NCBI RefSeq assembly: GCF_008831285.2
Contig: NC_045140.1
Span: forward strand, 27,422,131 to 27,486,130
Length of the DNA stretch: 64,000 bases
Origin: Nymphaea colorata
Taxonomy: Eukaryota; Streptophyta; Magnoliopsida; Nymphaeales; Nymphaeaceae
Direction of reading: 5' to 3'
Shown: in pieces, positions 14,015-25,568 of the stretch
How positions within the stretch are numbered: position 1 is the first letter of the stretch
Layout of the letters: each line of letters opens with the position of its first letter
Position numbers and translations under genes: made by a program
The notes under the pieces: model-generated
What the model saw: the letters and a program-made list of their open reading frames with translations, nothing else
Database searches by the model: none
What the model was told of the DNA's origin: nothing

Positions 14015-15300
14015 ACCGGCTAATCAAGAAACTTAACCAGATGCATGAGACCGCTTTTTGAGACTATATGTATTAGTCAAAATGTAGGGATCCAAAAGGA
14101 AATCGAAAGAATTATATGCTCTCATGACGAAACTCTTCCTATTGCCAAAGTACAAAGCGAACAGTCAAAACCTGAGCATCTCTTCTTGGGTTGCCCACAA
14201 TAGCATGGGCATTTGCTTATGATATGACACCATTGGGTTAGCTAAAGCAGGCCCGCCTGAGATCAGATTAGCAGATTGGTGGTGATGCAGATTTGCAGGA
14301 GCACTGCAGGGAAGCTTTTTAATCAGATGGTCCCTGTTCATAGTAGCTGCTGCAAGCCATGAATGATCTGGAAATTTCTCTTGGGCCTCTTTCTTAGTGA
14401 CTGTAGAAAAAACACGTCAGCGGTCCGGCGCGTCTGTCCTCCAGCCTTGGGCTTCTCCAAAGAACTGCCACTGTGAATTTAAAAGAAAAAAGTTTCCCTA
14501 GAAAGAATAGAACAGCAGGCATCTGCAATAAAACCTTCTGACACTACAGTTTTCCTCTTCATTCCATCTTCTGCGAACACGCTTTATATTACTCTCTCAT
14601 GTTCCTTCTTTTTCACCTTGAGCTCAAGTGCATTAATTACTATGCTCAAACGGTCAAGTAAATTAATGTTTCTAACTTTTTCTACATCGTCTGATTTTTT
14701 TTTGAAACAAAAAGCAGGTGGTAAGGAACGGTCGAGTAAACCAAATGCAGATAAATGAAAGCTAGCAAATTCCGGGAGCAAAAGTACAGGCAGGATGTTA
14801 CTGGACCCAACTGTTCAAGAAAAAGGAAAAGTTGGATCAGTGAAAGATGACTACAATTTTAGTTCTTTATTTGAATCCAACGGCCAAATAAATCCGAGGC
14901 ATAATTGGTGCGTCACGGTTCTGGCCATTTCATATTGGAAGGCCTGCAAGCAACACATCCAATATCTCCAAGTTTTCATGCTTGACAGACATTTCTCACC
15001 AACTTCACCAACAAAACTTCCGTTTTCCTTTCTATGATTCAGAAAAACTAACAGCAGTTCCATGTTTGGCTTCACAGAATGCTTTTGATCTACGTCATGG
15101 AAGTATGGGACTCTGGCTGAGCACCGCTGCCACCAACCCCATACCCATAATTTCTTTTAGAAAGATGGAAGTCAAAGCAGATGTTCAACACCACTCCACT
15201 TTTGAGTTCTGATAGAAAATTTCAGAAAAATAATTGCCAGCAGCATACTGAAATTACAGGGAAAAGCAATGCACGGAAGAGCGAAAAGATTCTGTAAGTT
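12861..15300. other. Intergenic DNA upstream of the first XTH gene
   Basis: No gene recognised. It contains a long TA microsatellite at about 13959-14012. The remaining open frames are short and unlike known proteins. Confidence 0.6.
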
Positions 15301-15320
15301 GGTGAATGAGGATTGAACGT

Positions 15321-15450
15321 GTGGACCCATGACAGCGCGGTCCTAGCTGGCTTCTCCTTTCCACGCCTTCCCAGATCCTTCTGGGCAGAGCAGGTTGGTG
15401 ATCACAACAACGCTCGCTCACTGCCTTGAGAAAGAGAGCTGCTATAAATA
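15321..15450 (+). promoter_or_regulatory. Core promoter of XTH-A1
   Basis: A TATA box (tataaata, 15443-15450) lies about 145 nt before the start codon. Upstream are a GTGGACCC site (15321-15328, TCP-type consensus GTGGNCCC) and a CGCG box (gcgcgg, 15335-15340). The same combination recurs in A2 and A3. Confidence 0.6.
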
Positions 15451-15595
15451 CTAGGCTCAGTCCAGCCATCCTTCATCACCAAAATCAAACAAATACTAGA
15501 CTTCATCTGACTGCCAGAATCTCTGCTTCCACTCTCCTTTCTTCTCCGCTCGAGTTTAGCTTTCACTTTGAGTTCTTGCTCAGACCACCCACAAG

Positions 15596-16688
15596 ATGTG
15601 TTCCTCCTTTCGCACACTGGCAGCTCTGCTGCTGCTAAGCTTCTTTATCGCTTCCAAGGCGGATTTCTCCAGGGATGTGGCCATCACATGGGGCGACCAG
15701 CGAGCTGTGGTCACAAACAACGGCCAGCAGCTTAGCCTCTCCCTGGACAAGACCTCGGGTTCGGGGTTCCAGTCAAAACAGGAGTTCCTCTTCGGCAGGT
15801 TTGACATGAAAATCAAATTGGTACCTGGAAACTCAGCCGGCACAGTCACTGCCTACTATGTAAGCGTCTGATTCCTCCCACTTTGTTCAAAATCTGTATG
15901 GTACTGGACAATGCAGTGGTTCATCTGCAACTTTTATGCATAAAATGTATTCATGATGATTAATTCCTTGAATTCTTTGGCGCAGCTGTCTTCCCAAGGC
16001 CCCCTGCATGACGAGATAGACATGGAGTTTCTGGGCAATCTCAGTGGGCAGCCTTACACCCTCCACACCAACGTCTACGCACAGGGGAAAGGCAACAGAG
16101 AGCAACAGTTCCACCTCTGGTTCGACCCAACTGCCGATTTCCACACCTACTCCATTCTTTGGAACCCCCAACAGATTATGTAAGTCACAAATCCGGGTTC
16201 CCAACATCCCATTAAGAACAATATGTAGTTTTTGGTCTTCGCCTCATGAGATTGTAACTGAAAATTCTCCATTGCGAGTCTGACTCACTGTTCTTATTGA
16301 ATATTGAAGGTTCTACGTGGATGGAGCCCTGATAAGAGTGTACAGGAACCACGAGAAAACGGGAGTATCATACCCAAGCAAGCAAGCCATGAGGATGTAC
16401 TCGAGCCTTTGGAACGCTGAGGATTGGGCAACGCAGGGCGGCCGAGTGAAGACGGACTGGACGAAGGCTCCCTTCACCGCCTCTTTCAGGGATGTTGCTA
16501 TCGACGGCTGCGTCTGGACGGGGTCGAGCTCCTCGTGCAGTCCCTCGACTTCTGCCTGGATGAACCAAGCAGCGGTCACCTCCGACCTGCAGAAGATGGG
16601 GTGGGTGCAGAAGAACTACATGATCTACAACTACTGCAACGACGCACAGAGGTTTCCACAGGGTCTCCCACAGGAATGCTCTCTCTGA
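15596..16688 (+). CDS. Xyloglucan endotransglucosylase/hydrolase, type A, copy 1 (XTH-A1)
   Basis: Secreted GH16 enzyme that cleaves xyloglucan and transfers the cut end to another chain (or to water), remodelling the primary wall. Exons 15596-15859, 15986-16179 and 16310-16688 (837 nt) join in phase to give 278 residues, within the usual 280-300 range. Residues 1-22 form a signal peptide ending ASKA. Exon 2 opens with the catalytic motif [10 protein letters not shown]: nucleophile E98, helper D100, acid/base E102, followed by the N-glycosylation site N106-L-S. Exon 3 holds the XTH C-terminal extension with four cysteines (GCVW, SSSC, YNYC, QEC). Overall it resembles BRU1/TCH4-type (group I/II) XTHs, so transferase activity is expected (inference). 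It is the most diverged type-A copy (VAITWGD where the others have VDITWGD; ends ECSL). Its introns still resemble A2/A3, although its flanks do not. Confidence 0.96.
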
Positions 16689-19600
16689 GATGCTTCGTTC
16701 CCGTGTAGGCAAAGTACCAAAATCAAGTCGATCACGAGTCGGAGATTCTTTCATTCATTCTTTGGTAGTCCATGCTACATCTGCTCTTGGTGTAGGGTGT
16801 GAAAGTTGTCCAGGATTACTTAATCTTTGTGGTTTTCACCATACATAGTGTGAACTTTATATACCTTAATAATCAATTATGGCACATTCCATGAATCAGT
16901 CTCTCAATTTACAGGTACGGTAATATTTTTTTACGATCGAGCGCAAATGAGCAAGCGTTTCCCAAACCAAGAGCAGAAAACCAGGGACTGGAATTTTCCA
17001 GTAGGAAGAGCTTCTTAGATCACGAAAGGGTCTGCAACGTACAGTTTCCAAGGAGGACGTCGACATAATAGATCTTTGTGGAATGGGCACGCGGGTTAGA
17101 TATTACCGAAACGAGTGCAGTAGGGACCCAAGAATTATGGTGCTTCAATTTAGAAAAATACTCGGTTCAAGAAAGTAGTAATACCAAGTGGGCTGCTGCT
17201 TGCAAATTTTGTGCAGATAGGAGAAACCAGATAATGGATCCCATATTTAATCTGTGAAATCGCTCAATCAGTTATGAATTGGCAAAATTATTATATATAC
17301 TTTTTGTCGAAAAAAAACGAAAATTGACATCAGATCAATATAATATACTCCTTGGAGGAGAATGTGGATCTCAAATCCATCTTTTCTGCTTCTGTTGCAA
17401 CCCATTATTTGTTTAAAGTTAAACAGTGGGTCTCATAAAACAAGGGACTAATATCAGAGGGGAACTTAAACTCATGGAAAAACAAACCGGTCCTAAGTTA
17501 TGTTTGATAGCTTTGGATTTGAGATTTCCGGCTAATCAGAAATTCATATCCTTGTGGAACTCATTGTCCAAGAATGGATTTCACCACTATATCAAAAAGT
17601 GGATTAAAATTTTCAAATCTACATTAAGAGACCAAAACCATAGATCTAAGTCCAACGAGCTGGTAGGGGGGATTGGACATCAAATCTTCAAATCTGAAAT
17701 CTTGCATGACCTCAAATAAGAGCCGAGGTCAACAAACATAGTAATAGATTATCACATTAATACTTCAATCAATGCATGGGAATAGTGGTGCTTTATTTGA
17801 TAATAGAGAACGTGAATCGTATGGAAGATCAGCGGTGGAGCTAAAAAAGAGTTTAGCCTCATTAAGTTTTCTTTAAAATTTTGGTGGATGATCTTCATAT
17901 TGTTTATGAATCTTGAAAGATAGTTCCAAAGGATATAAATTTAAAATTTTCTGAAAATATAAGAAGGTGGCAATATTGCGAAGGATCCATAAACCTGTTA
18001 TTTGTTATTCCTTTTCCTGTATATGACAACCAAGTTGGAGTTGTGCATACAAGGTTATCCCAACAAACGCATTCAAATATCAAATCCTTAACCTTCTTCA
18101 ACTTAAAGGTCTTTAGTTAAGTCTGACTTATTCGCGCCAATGTAAGCCTTTGCTGAGAACCTACAGTCCTAATTTCTTCTGTGTTTTTGGCTGTCGAGAT
18201 CCCATTGAACACATCCGAGGCGTTGACACGAACGCTAATCATTAAAAATGTGTTTTCGGTGGATACATATAGGATAAACCTTTATATTTCTTGACGATTT
18301 GTCCTCTTTTCAATTATGCTTTCATTTTCATGACCAACGGATGTCCCACGTCGCCGTCTGCTCATTCAATTATTGAGTATCAAGTGAATTCTTTCATGAT
18401 CTCCTCCCCGTGTGGACCTATATATTTGCGAAACAAGCTATGGAAACGACAACCATGAAAATGGAGAAATAAATCTAAAAGACTTGGAGGGCATCCTTAT
18501 CTTGATCAATGATTTGGATGTGAACCCAACGAAGTGATAAACTACAGGGATGACAAGATCATCTGTGGTTGGTGTTTAACATTACCCCGTTTAGAAGTAT
18601 CAGGCATTCAAATTGAAGGAGATTTAGGGTTCTAACTTCCAAGTGATTTCAACAATTGGGTGGCGTTTGATGGCATGGAAAAAGTTTTGAGCAAATTCTT
18701 TTCATACTTACAGTGGTTGAAATGTTTCAGGAAAAGGTAGTCGGATCTCTTGAGCCCAGCTTTTTCTTCCTCAGAGAAACTTCTCTCATTAAATAGTAAA
18801 CTACCAACCAATTACCAGCTCTATCTTACATCACCAGACACATTATGAGTTAGATTAGTACAGCGAGCAGGGTACATGGTGATGAGGTCTATGGGCCAGG
18901 ACGGCACAATTAGCTTAACGCGTCAATGGTGGTTGCTAATTATAATTAGCTCTCATCACCACCGCCAACCTTCCGTCTTTAATAATTTTCAAGTACTGCC
19001 ATAGTTCCCCCTCTTTACTTAAATGAAGCAAGAAAAGGAAAAAGCGACTGCTGGGAGAACGCAACTTAAACGAACAAAGCTATTCCGATATAGTAGTTTT
19101 GAGTGGGCCTTCTCTTCTAATAATAGCACAATAATGTGCATATAGGTTTAGTCAAAGTTACGCAATAGGAAGAAAACGTATGAAAGTGTTGATCTGAGTA
19201 ATAGATGTATAACATCTGATCACTTCGCCATGATGAGAAGCAAATAATATGGGTGGGACGCAGGGCAGGTGTGGAGAGAGTCGGGCCAAATTTGAAGTCC
19301 AAGAACAGCTGGTGAAGGACGGTTTCACAATGTCTCTGCAATAGATGATGTTGATTGATAGAGTAATCCATGATCGTAATTCTAGTATTATCCAAGAAGC
19401 TTTTCTAATTAATTTGAAGTAAATTGGGTGACGCCCTTTTGAAATGCCACAGTGGAGTATGAATGCAAGTGATCTTTCTAAAGGCAAGTTTAATTATATG
19501 ATGAATTTTTTATGTTAATTTACTATACCAATTAAAAGCTAGCAAACGTATGATGGTAAGTAAGTCACACTTCTTTGATCTTATTTTTATTAGGAAAAAA

Positions 19601-20004
19601 ATTAAAGAATGGTCAACAAAAACAAAAAATAAAAACAATCCCTTGAGGGGAGCTTATCAAGCACAATTAACTGTGCTACCAGTCATAGGAGATTCCTCAA
19701 ATCTCCAATATCTACATTTTGGAGCAACTCCTTGGCTAACCAAGAAGCTGCAGACTTTGCCTGCAGCCGCAGGGGCTCACAGAATTCAAGGAAAATATGA
19801 ACAGCTGATTAGCCCGTCTCCTCAAGCTTTTTGGAACCTGATGAACTCCCAAAACAACTTTCCTCTATCTCCCATCACTCACTTGCACAAAAATCTGACC
19901 TTCCAAGTGGATGAAGGACTCAACACATTTCACAAAAGCCCAAATCTTGTAAATCAAACGTAGTTGCTCCCTCCCATCTAACCAAAGGAAATCAGCACCG
20001 ACCA
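16689..20004. other. Intergenic DNA between XTH-A1 and the first duplicated unit
   Basis: No gene recognised. A 137-codon open frame at 19550-19963 has no family resemblance. A perfect 16-bp palindrome gctaattataattagc lies near 18935, inside a wider inverted pair ggtgatgag/ctcatcacc. Downstream of A1 only a short stretch of the 3' UTR resembles that of A2/A3. Confidence 0.55.
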
Positions 20005-20240
20005 GCCTGCCTTTTAATAACCATACCTGCAACACCCAACATTTCATTTTTACGGCAAGCAGCAGTATGGATACACCATTTCACCCTCTCATTCCATACC
20101 CAATCCCTCCATTTAATGCCAGTCACTAGCCAATTCTCCACCTTCTGCCTGTCCTCCTCCTTCCACTTCTTAGAGCTGATAAACTCCTTAAAACCCTTCC
20201 ATATAGTCCTGGAGTAGTTCCTTGCCACCTTAAAGCCCAC
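19865..20240 (-). pseudogene. Unclassified retroelement-like coding remnant
   Basis: On the minus strand an open stretch (IWKGFKEFISSKKWKEEDRQ, then ENWLVTGIKWRDWVWNERV) looks protein-like and is conserved, in broken form, in the other copy at 43685-43976. It may be part of a LINE-type first ORF, but I cannot place the family. Frames are interrupted and the product is not functional as read. Confidence 0.25.
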
Positions 20241-21758
20241 CTAGAGCCTCTCTCTCCTCTATTTGCTCCTCTTTGATCTTCTTTTCATTTTTGTGTTTTT
20301 ATACTTGAACAGGCAAGCTTCTAGCTTGAGTACTACGGTTCTCGTATTTGCCAACCATGGCGTCGTCTAAATCCACCATGGAATCATGACATCTTCTAGT
20401 TTCTCCATCCATCCAACCAATTTCGATTCGTTTGGCTCGTTCAAATTTGTGTAGCGGCAATCAGCTCTAAGGAACCGATCGACATTGTTAGTTCTGCTTC
20501 TTCTCCTACATTATATATAAAAGATGGAAAAAGAAAGGAAAACACAAGGATTATCTGACATGGTCGGACACCTGAACCTTTTTGAGGCAGAAGGAACATA
20601 ATGGAGAGGAGATATAATAAAGACAAGGACCAACTTGAGCAGCTAACAGGCCCACTCACCATAATTTCCTTCCAACACAATTGTTCCCCACATGTATTTT
20701 ATTTGTTGGGTATGAAAGAAAATTGCTCAGTCGGCCTTGTTGAGAAATCTTTGACCGAGTATCCAATGCAGCTGTTTCTTCCACATCGGCTTTAATTTCG
20801 CCCTTGGCAGATTGTACAAGAGAAAAGTGAAAGAGAAGAGACAGAACAAGAACAGGAAAGGGGGTTCCCTTCCAAGTACTTGTTTAATTATAAATGCACA
20901 ATTAATGTTGGAGGAAAGTTGGTGAAAGAGGAGTATCTAATATTTGAACCCGTGTGCAGTGACTTCTCGCCTTATAAAAACATTGTGTTGTCCGCCATGG
21001 CTCCACCTACTTTTCATCATTGGAGTAATTTTTCTTTCTTAATTGACTTTTCTATCAATGATAGAGAGTTGGGCATTGGGCCGCCCCAATGAGAAGTAGA
21101 GTTGGGTGAGTCAAGCCAATGTCTACCTTAGCTGGCCAGTTCAATTATGCTTGTGGGTCATAGAGCGCAATACCAAGTTGACTGTACTTTCATTTCATAC
21201 GAGGCTCTTTCATAGGAACCTTCTTTTTTATCAAATTAAAATATGACTTAAAAGGCCATTTGATATGAAATTATCATGATTTATATATAGTCAGACATGT
21301 AATTTAATGCATTGCATGCATCAAACAGCAAGCTACTTCAAAAGGATACATAGACTAGAACACCTGTGATGTTTGTTTTTAGAACTTAATAAATGCAAAA
21401 GGGCATGCATTTCCATGTTTACTAAATGAAAAAACCATCTTTCCAATATGAAATGAAAGACGTAGTAAATTAACTCAAACAAGGCTTGCGGTACCACAGA
21501 GTGGTGCAAGCGTGAAGGAACGAGGCGTGCCCGCACGCGTCCGCTTGTCCTTTTGGCGTCTTCCTGCGAGCCTCCGTGGGGAGAGTTGGCGAGACAAACG
21601 TGTACCAGTTGGCATCTCAAGGTAAAATAAATATGTGTATGTTACATATTTATATTATGTATATTAGTTCCTGTATTATCGCTTTTCAGAAATCATTGCA
21701 GCAGAAGAGTGGAGAAAGAAATTGCTGTTGCAGACGGTGGGGAAAGCGTGGTGGTGGA

Positions 21759-21898
21759 ACGCGTGGACCCCATGAGAACGCGCTCCTACCTGTTCCCTTC
21801 CCCGGCCAAGGCCCGCTTCTCAGGCAGCCGCTGCTTCGCGGCAGCAGCAAGCAGGGTGGGCGGTGGCGAGGGCAGCTGCCGACTGCCGCCTATAAGTA
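21759..21898 (+). promoter_or_regulatory. Core promoter of XTH-A2
   Basis: A TATA-like tataagta (21891-21898) lies 133 nt before the start codon. Upstream are ACGCGT (21759-21764) overlapping GTGGACCC (21763-21770), then ACGCGC (21778-21783). A further ACGCGT lies at 21535-21540. The arrangement is preserved in A3. Confidence 0.6.
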
Positions 21899-22030
21899 GT
21901 CGTCTCAGTCGATCAATGCCACTCACATCAAAATCACAGACTACAATCTCCTCTTACCTTAGTGCTTTCCTCATCTTTGCTAGCAGTCCCCTCACCCCAC
22001 TGATTTCTTGGCCGCTCAGACCACCCGCTA

Positions 22031-23116
22031 ATGTCTTCCTCCTTTCACGCATTGGCAGCCCTGCTGCTGCTGAGCTTCTTCATCGCTTCCATGGCGGATT
22101 TTTCCAAGGACGTGGACATCACATGGGGCGACCAACGAGCTGTGGTCACAAACAATGGCCAGCAGCTTAGTCTTTCCCTGGACAAAACCTCGGGTTCGGG
22201 GTTTCAATCTAAACAGGAGTTCCTATTCGGCAGGTTCGACATGAAAATCAAGTTGGTACCCGGAAACTCAGCCGGCACGGTCACTGCCTACTACGTAAGC
22301 GTCTCATAACTCTCTTCCACTTAGATCTGTATGGTACTGGACAATGCAGTGGTTCATCTGTATCTTTTATGCATAAAATATATTCATGGTGGTTCCTTTA
22401 ATTCTTTGGCGCAGCTGTCTTCCCAAGGTCCCCTGCACGACGAGATAGACATGGAGTTTCTGGGCAATCTCAGTGGACAACCTTACACCCTCCACACCAA
22501 CGTCTACGCTCAGGGAAAAGGCAACAGAGAGCAACAGTTCCACCTCTGGTTCGACCCAACTGCCGATTTCCACACCTACTCCATTCTTTGGAACCCCCAA
22601 CAGATTATGTAAGTCACGAATCCGAGCTCCCAACCTCCCCTTCAGAAATTTACTTTTTGGCCTTCGCCTCATGAGACTGTAACCGAGAATTCTCTATTGC
22701 TAGCCTGACTCACTGTTCTTCTTTAATACTGAAGGTTCTACGTGGATGGAGCTCTGATAAGAGTGTTCAGGAATCACGAGTCGTCCGGCGTGCCTTATCC
22801 CAGCAAGCAAGCCATGAGGATATATTCAAGCCTGTGGGACGCTGAGGATTGGGCGACACAGGGCGGCCGAGTGAAGACGGACTGGACAAAGGCTCCCTTC
22901 ACCGCCTCCTTCCGGGACGTGAGCTTCAACGGCTGCGTCTGGACGGGCTCCAGCTCCTCATGCGGTCCTTCAACCTCTGGTTGGATGAACCAGGCAGCGG
23001 TCACCTCCGATCTACAGAAGATGCAATGGGTGCAGAAGAACTACATGATCTACAACTACTGCAACGACGCGCAGAGGTTTCCACAGGGTCTCCCGACGGA
23101 GTGCTCCCTCTCATGA
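22031..23116 (+). CDS. Xyloglucan endotransglucosylase/hydrolase, type A, copy 2 (XTH-A2)
   Basis: Same wall-remodelling GH16 family as A1. Exons 22031-22294, 22415-22608 and 22735-23116 (840 nt) encode 279 residues. The signal peptide cleaves after ASMA (residue 22). Catalytic residues are E98, D100 and E102 in [10 protein letters not shown], with N106-L-S as glycosylation site. The conserved [12 protein letters not shown] segment follows, and the C-terminal extension keeps four cysteines and ends TECSLS. I chose the first ATG of the frame, which matches A3 and gives a clean signal peptide. Its near twin A3 differs at only eight residues (A7T, L11F, M21T, T85A, A138T and three in exon 3). 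The gene heads the duplicated A-B unit, with B1 as its downstream partner 12 kb away. Confidence 0.97.
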
Positions 23117-25500
23117 GATGCTTGATTTGGCGCAAGAAGACATAGATACACAAAAATCATATAATATGTTCATAAGTTTTCCGATTCTTTGATTCGTTCT
23201 TGTTGGTCCATGCGACAATTTATTTCTTCTCCCTAGCATGTGTGTTGTATCAGCACTAGCTACTTGTGAACTGTGATGATAAGAAATTTCATAAATCAAA
23301 TAAGATAGTTCATATCTTTTTGTCCTCTATGCACCATTGGAAACTGGTAAACTCAAGCAGGCTTCACTGAAATGCTTTCTTTATTTCTTCAGAAAGTAGT
23401 AAATATTAAACTTGAGGCAGTGAAGAAGAATACCATTTAAAAGACGACAGAAAAGAGACTTGGGAGATTGGCATGACAGGAATAGATAGTAGATGCATCA
23501 CATCACCGAACTCGGGGAGAAAGTAACAGCTAGAAAAAGAAATCAAGGGCTCAATAAAGTGACCGGAGTAATTTGTTACAGCCTTTCACGACAACGACCT
23601 CTTAACATATAATAATGAGGGAATGCTCCAAATAAAAGGGTCGTATGGAAAGATGCAAGTCTTTTTCCCCATGCAGTTGTCTCTTTCACCAGCATTCAAA
23701 AAGAAACTGGATTTTCATTTGATTGGCCTGGCTTCTCAGATACACAGATCTCGTTACTTTTTAATATTTCTTATGGTTGATTGGTCTTCGTTTTTTCTGT
23801 TCCAATTTTGAATGTGTGGAAACAGGCAACTTGCTTTGTAGCAAAACCAGTTTTCAGATATATAATTTTTAGGTCCTTCAATCTATCTGACTGTTTACTG
23901 CCTTCAAGTCTGATGTTTGCATATGCTGACTTTTCATTTAAATTCTATTTCGATTTCAGATTTGATTCTTAATATTGGGTTTGGAGTCAAGTGCAAGGCC
24001 GCATAGCGAAACGCGTTACTGGTTTTCTTTAGCAAACTCAACTAGTCGGATTTGGGTTCAATGCTCAGATAATTTAATCCGTTCCCACCTCTAAGTGAAG
24101 CCTTTTTTATAAATCTGACCTAAGCAGACGGTGACCAAACTCAAACTCTGATTCTGACCATGGCAAAAGATTGCAGAAAGTTATGTACAAATCTGGCTCA
24201 AGATAACATAGAAATTCGAAAGCGACTTGGACTTCATACGCAACACAGTTAGATATTTTGATTGAACATGCATTTTTTCTTCGGGAACTTAAAATATAAA
24301 GCACACACTACTAATATTCTTCTTAAAATGAACTAAACCAAATTTTAAGTGACATGTACGTGGATATTTTGGATCTTAATTAAATATTAGAAAGTCGGTG
24401 GGACCTGCGCCATAATGTCATTTCCACAATCATAGTTGGCTAACATATCAGCCGGATCAAGTAACTTCATCCTGAAACGCGCGATTAACTAGATCTCACT
24501 TTTTCATACCAAACCCAGATGTTTTTGGAGGCCATGCAGTTGGGCTCCGGTGGCACCAAACGCGTACGCTGACAATATATGGCAGGTGCATCCACCAACT
24601 TGGGTATTTGTCAATCCCAAATCTAACACAAACTTTATGGTTAATTGTTTTAGCAGACAAATCATACTCAGAATTGGTGAAATATTTTATTGAAATCCAA
24701 TTCATTGACATCTTAGAGAAGCAATCTAAACACGTCTAGACAGAAGCTCAGCACCCAAGTAGCTACCTTTGCTCTGCAAGCACTAGGTAGCCATGCTCAT
24801 ATAAATTCTAAGCTTTCATGTTCAGAATAATGTCAAAATAGATCAGAAAATGTATAACCTCTTAATTGCATGAACCTCTGTTCTTCCAATCTGCAGCTAC
24901 ACGCTAAGCAATAACTCTTCACATAGGACTGGCTGTTGTATAAATGTACATAAATGAAGCAAATTTAAAAGCGAAGATAATGGAACAGGAGACCGCAGAG
25001 AGGACGACGAGCTACGAATGAAAGCGGTGGTCTCCTGTTCTTCAATAATTCTTTCATTCTAAGCATCGCCAGCTGTATACAACAAAGAGCTCATGGCTAA
25101 TTAAAGCTGATGTGGGGTTGCCCATTTTCCACCACCTCCACCAAACAACAATCTTCTCAACCAATACATATATATATCGGCTACCGTTATGACTGAATAG
25201 TAATCTTTTCCTTTTGTGTCGCTAAAAACCGTATCAAAGGGTGTATTTGTGACAGTGAGTTCTTTGGCCACGTTTTTTAGTAACAATACATCTTTTGTTA
25301 CGATTTCTAATAATACAAAATAAAAAATCATCAAACCATAAAAATAGCCGCTGATTTCAAATATGCCAATATTGTCCAATATGCTTAAACAAAGAAAATC
25401 GAACATTAAAAAGTAATTGTAATAAGTGTATAAGCAACTATTTCTGATATAAATATAACAACAATTCACTGTGTTTTTTAGCAACGTTTATGATGCTCCC
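23117..25500. other. 3' flank of XTH-A2, conserved with two other copies
   Basis: No gene. Up to 24621 it matches the 3' flank of A3, and from about 23990 to 24830 it also matches 53031-54115. 24830-25150 is a diverged relative of the start of the B blocks (compare 31413-31770). 25181-25390 reappears inverted at 30581-30810. A minus-strand open frame at 25101-25484 is unrecognised. Confidence 0.6.
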
Positions 25501-25537
25501 AACGACACATTTTTCATTCAATTTTAGTCATCCCCAA

Positions 25538-25568
<31 letters not shown>

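Larger units (their letters stand above)
20005..24621 (+). repeat. Duplicated segment A, copy 1 (carries XTH-A2)
   Basis: Collinear with 43676-49300: shared sequence starts near cctgcaacacc and ends at caatcccaaa. It covers about 2 kb upstream of the XTH gene, the gene itself and about 1.5 kb of 3' flank. Relative to copy 2 it lacks about 1.05 kb (the 43904-44955 equivalent). The far 3' flank continues to resemble a third copy at 53031-54115. Confidence 0.92.

Noticed and set aside
15887-16207. Long antisense open frames over XTH exons (also over A2, A3, B1, B2, B3)
   Set aside because: They mirror conserved GC-rich exons and recur in every copy only because the sense strand is conserved.
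19550-19963. 137-codon open frame
   Set aside because: No recognisable domain, and it partly overlaps antisense to retroelement-like debris.
25101-25484. 127-codon minus-strand open frame next to XTH-A2
   Set aside because: Its related inverted copy (30581-30810) contains stops and indels, and the frame is not conserved; probably not coding.
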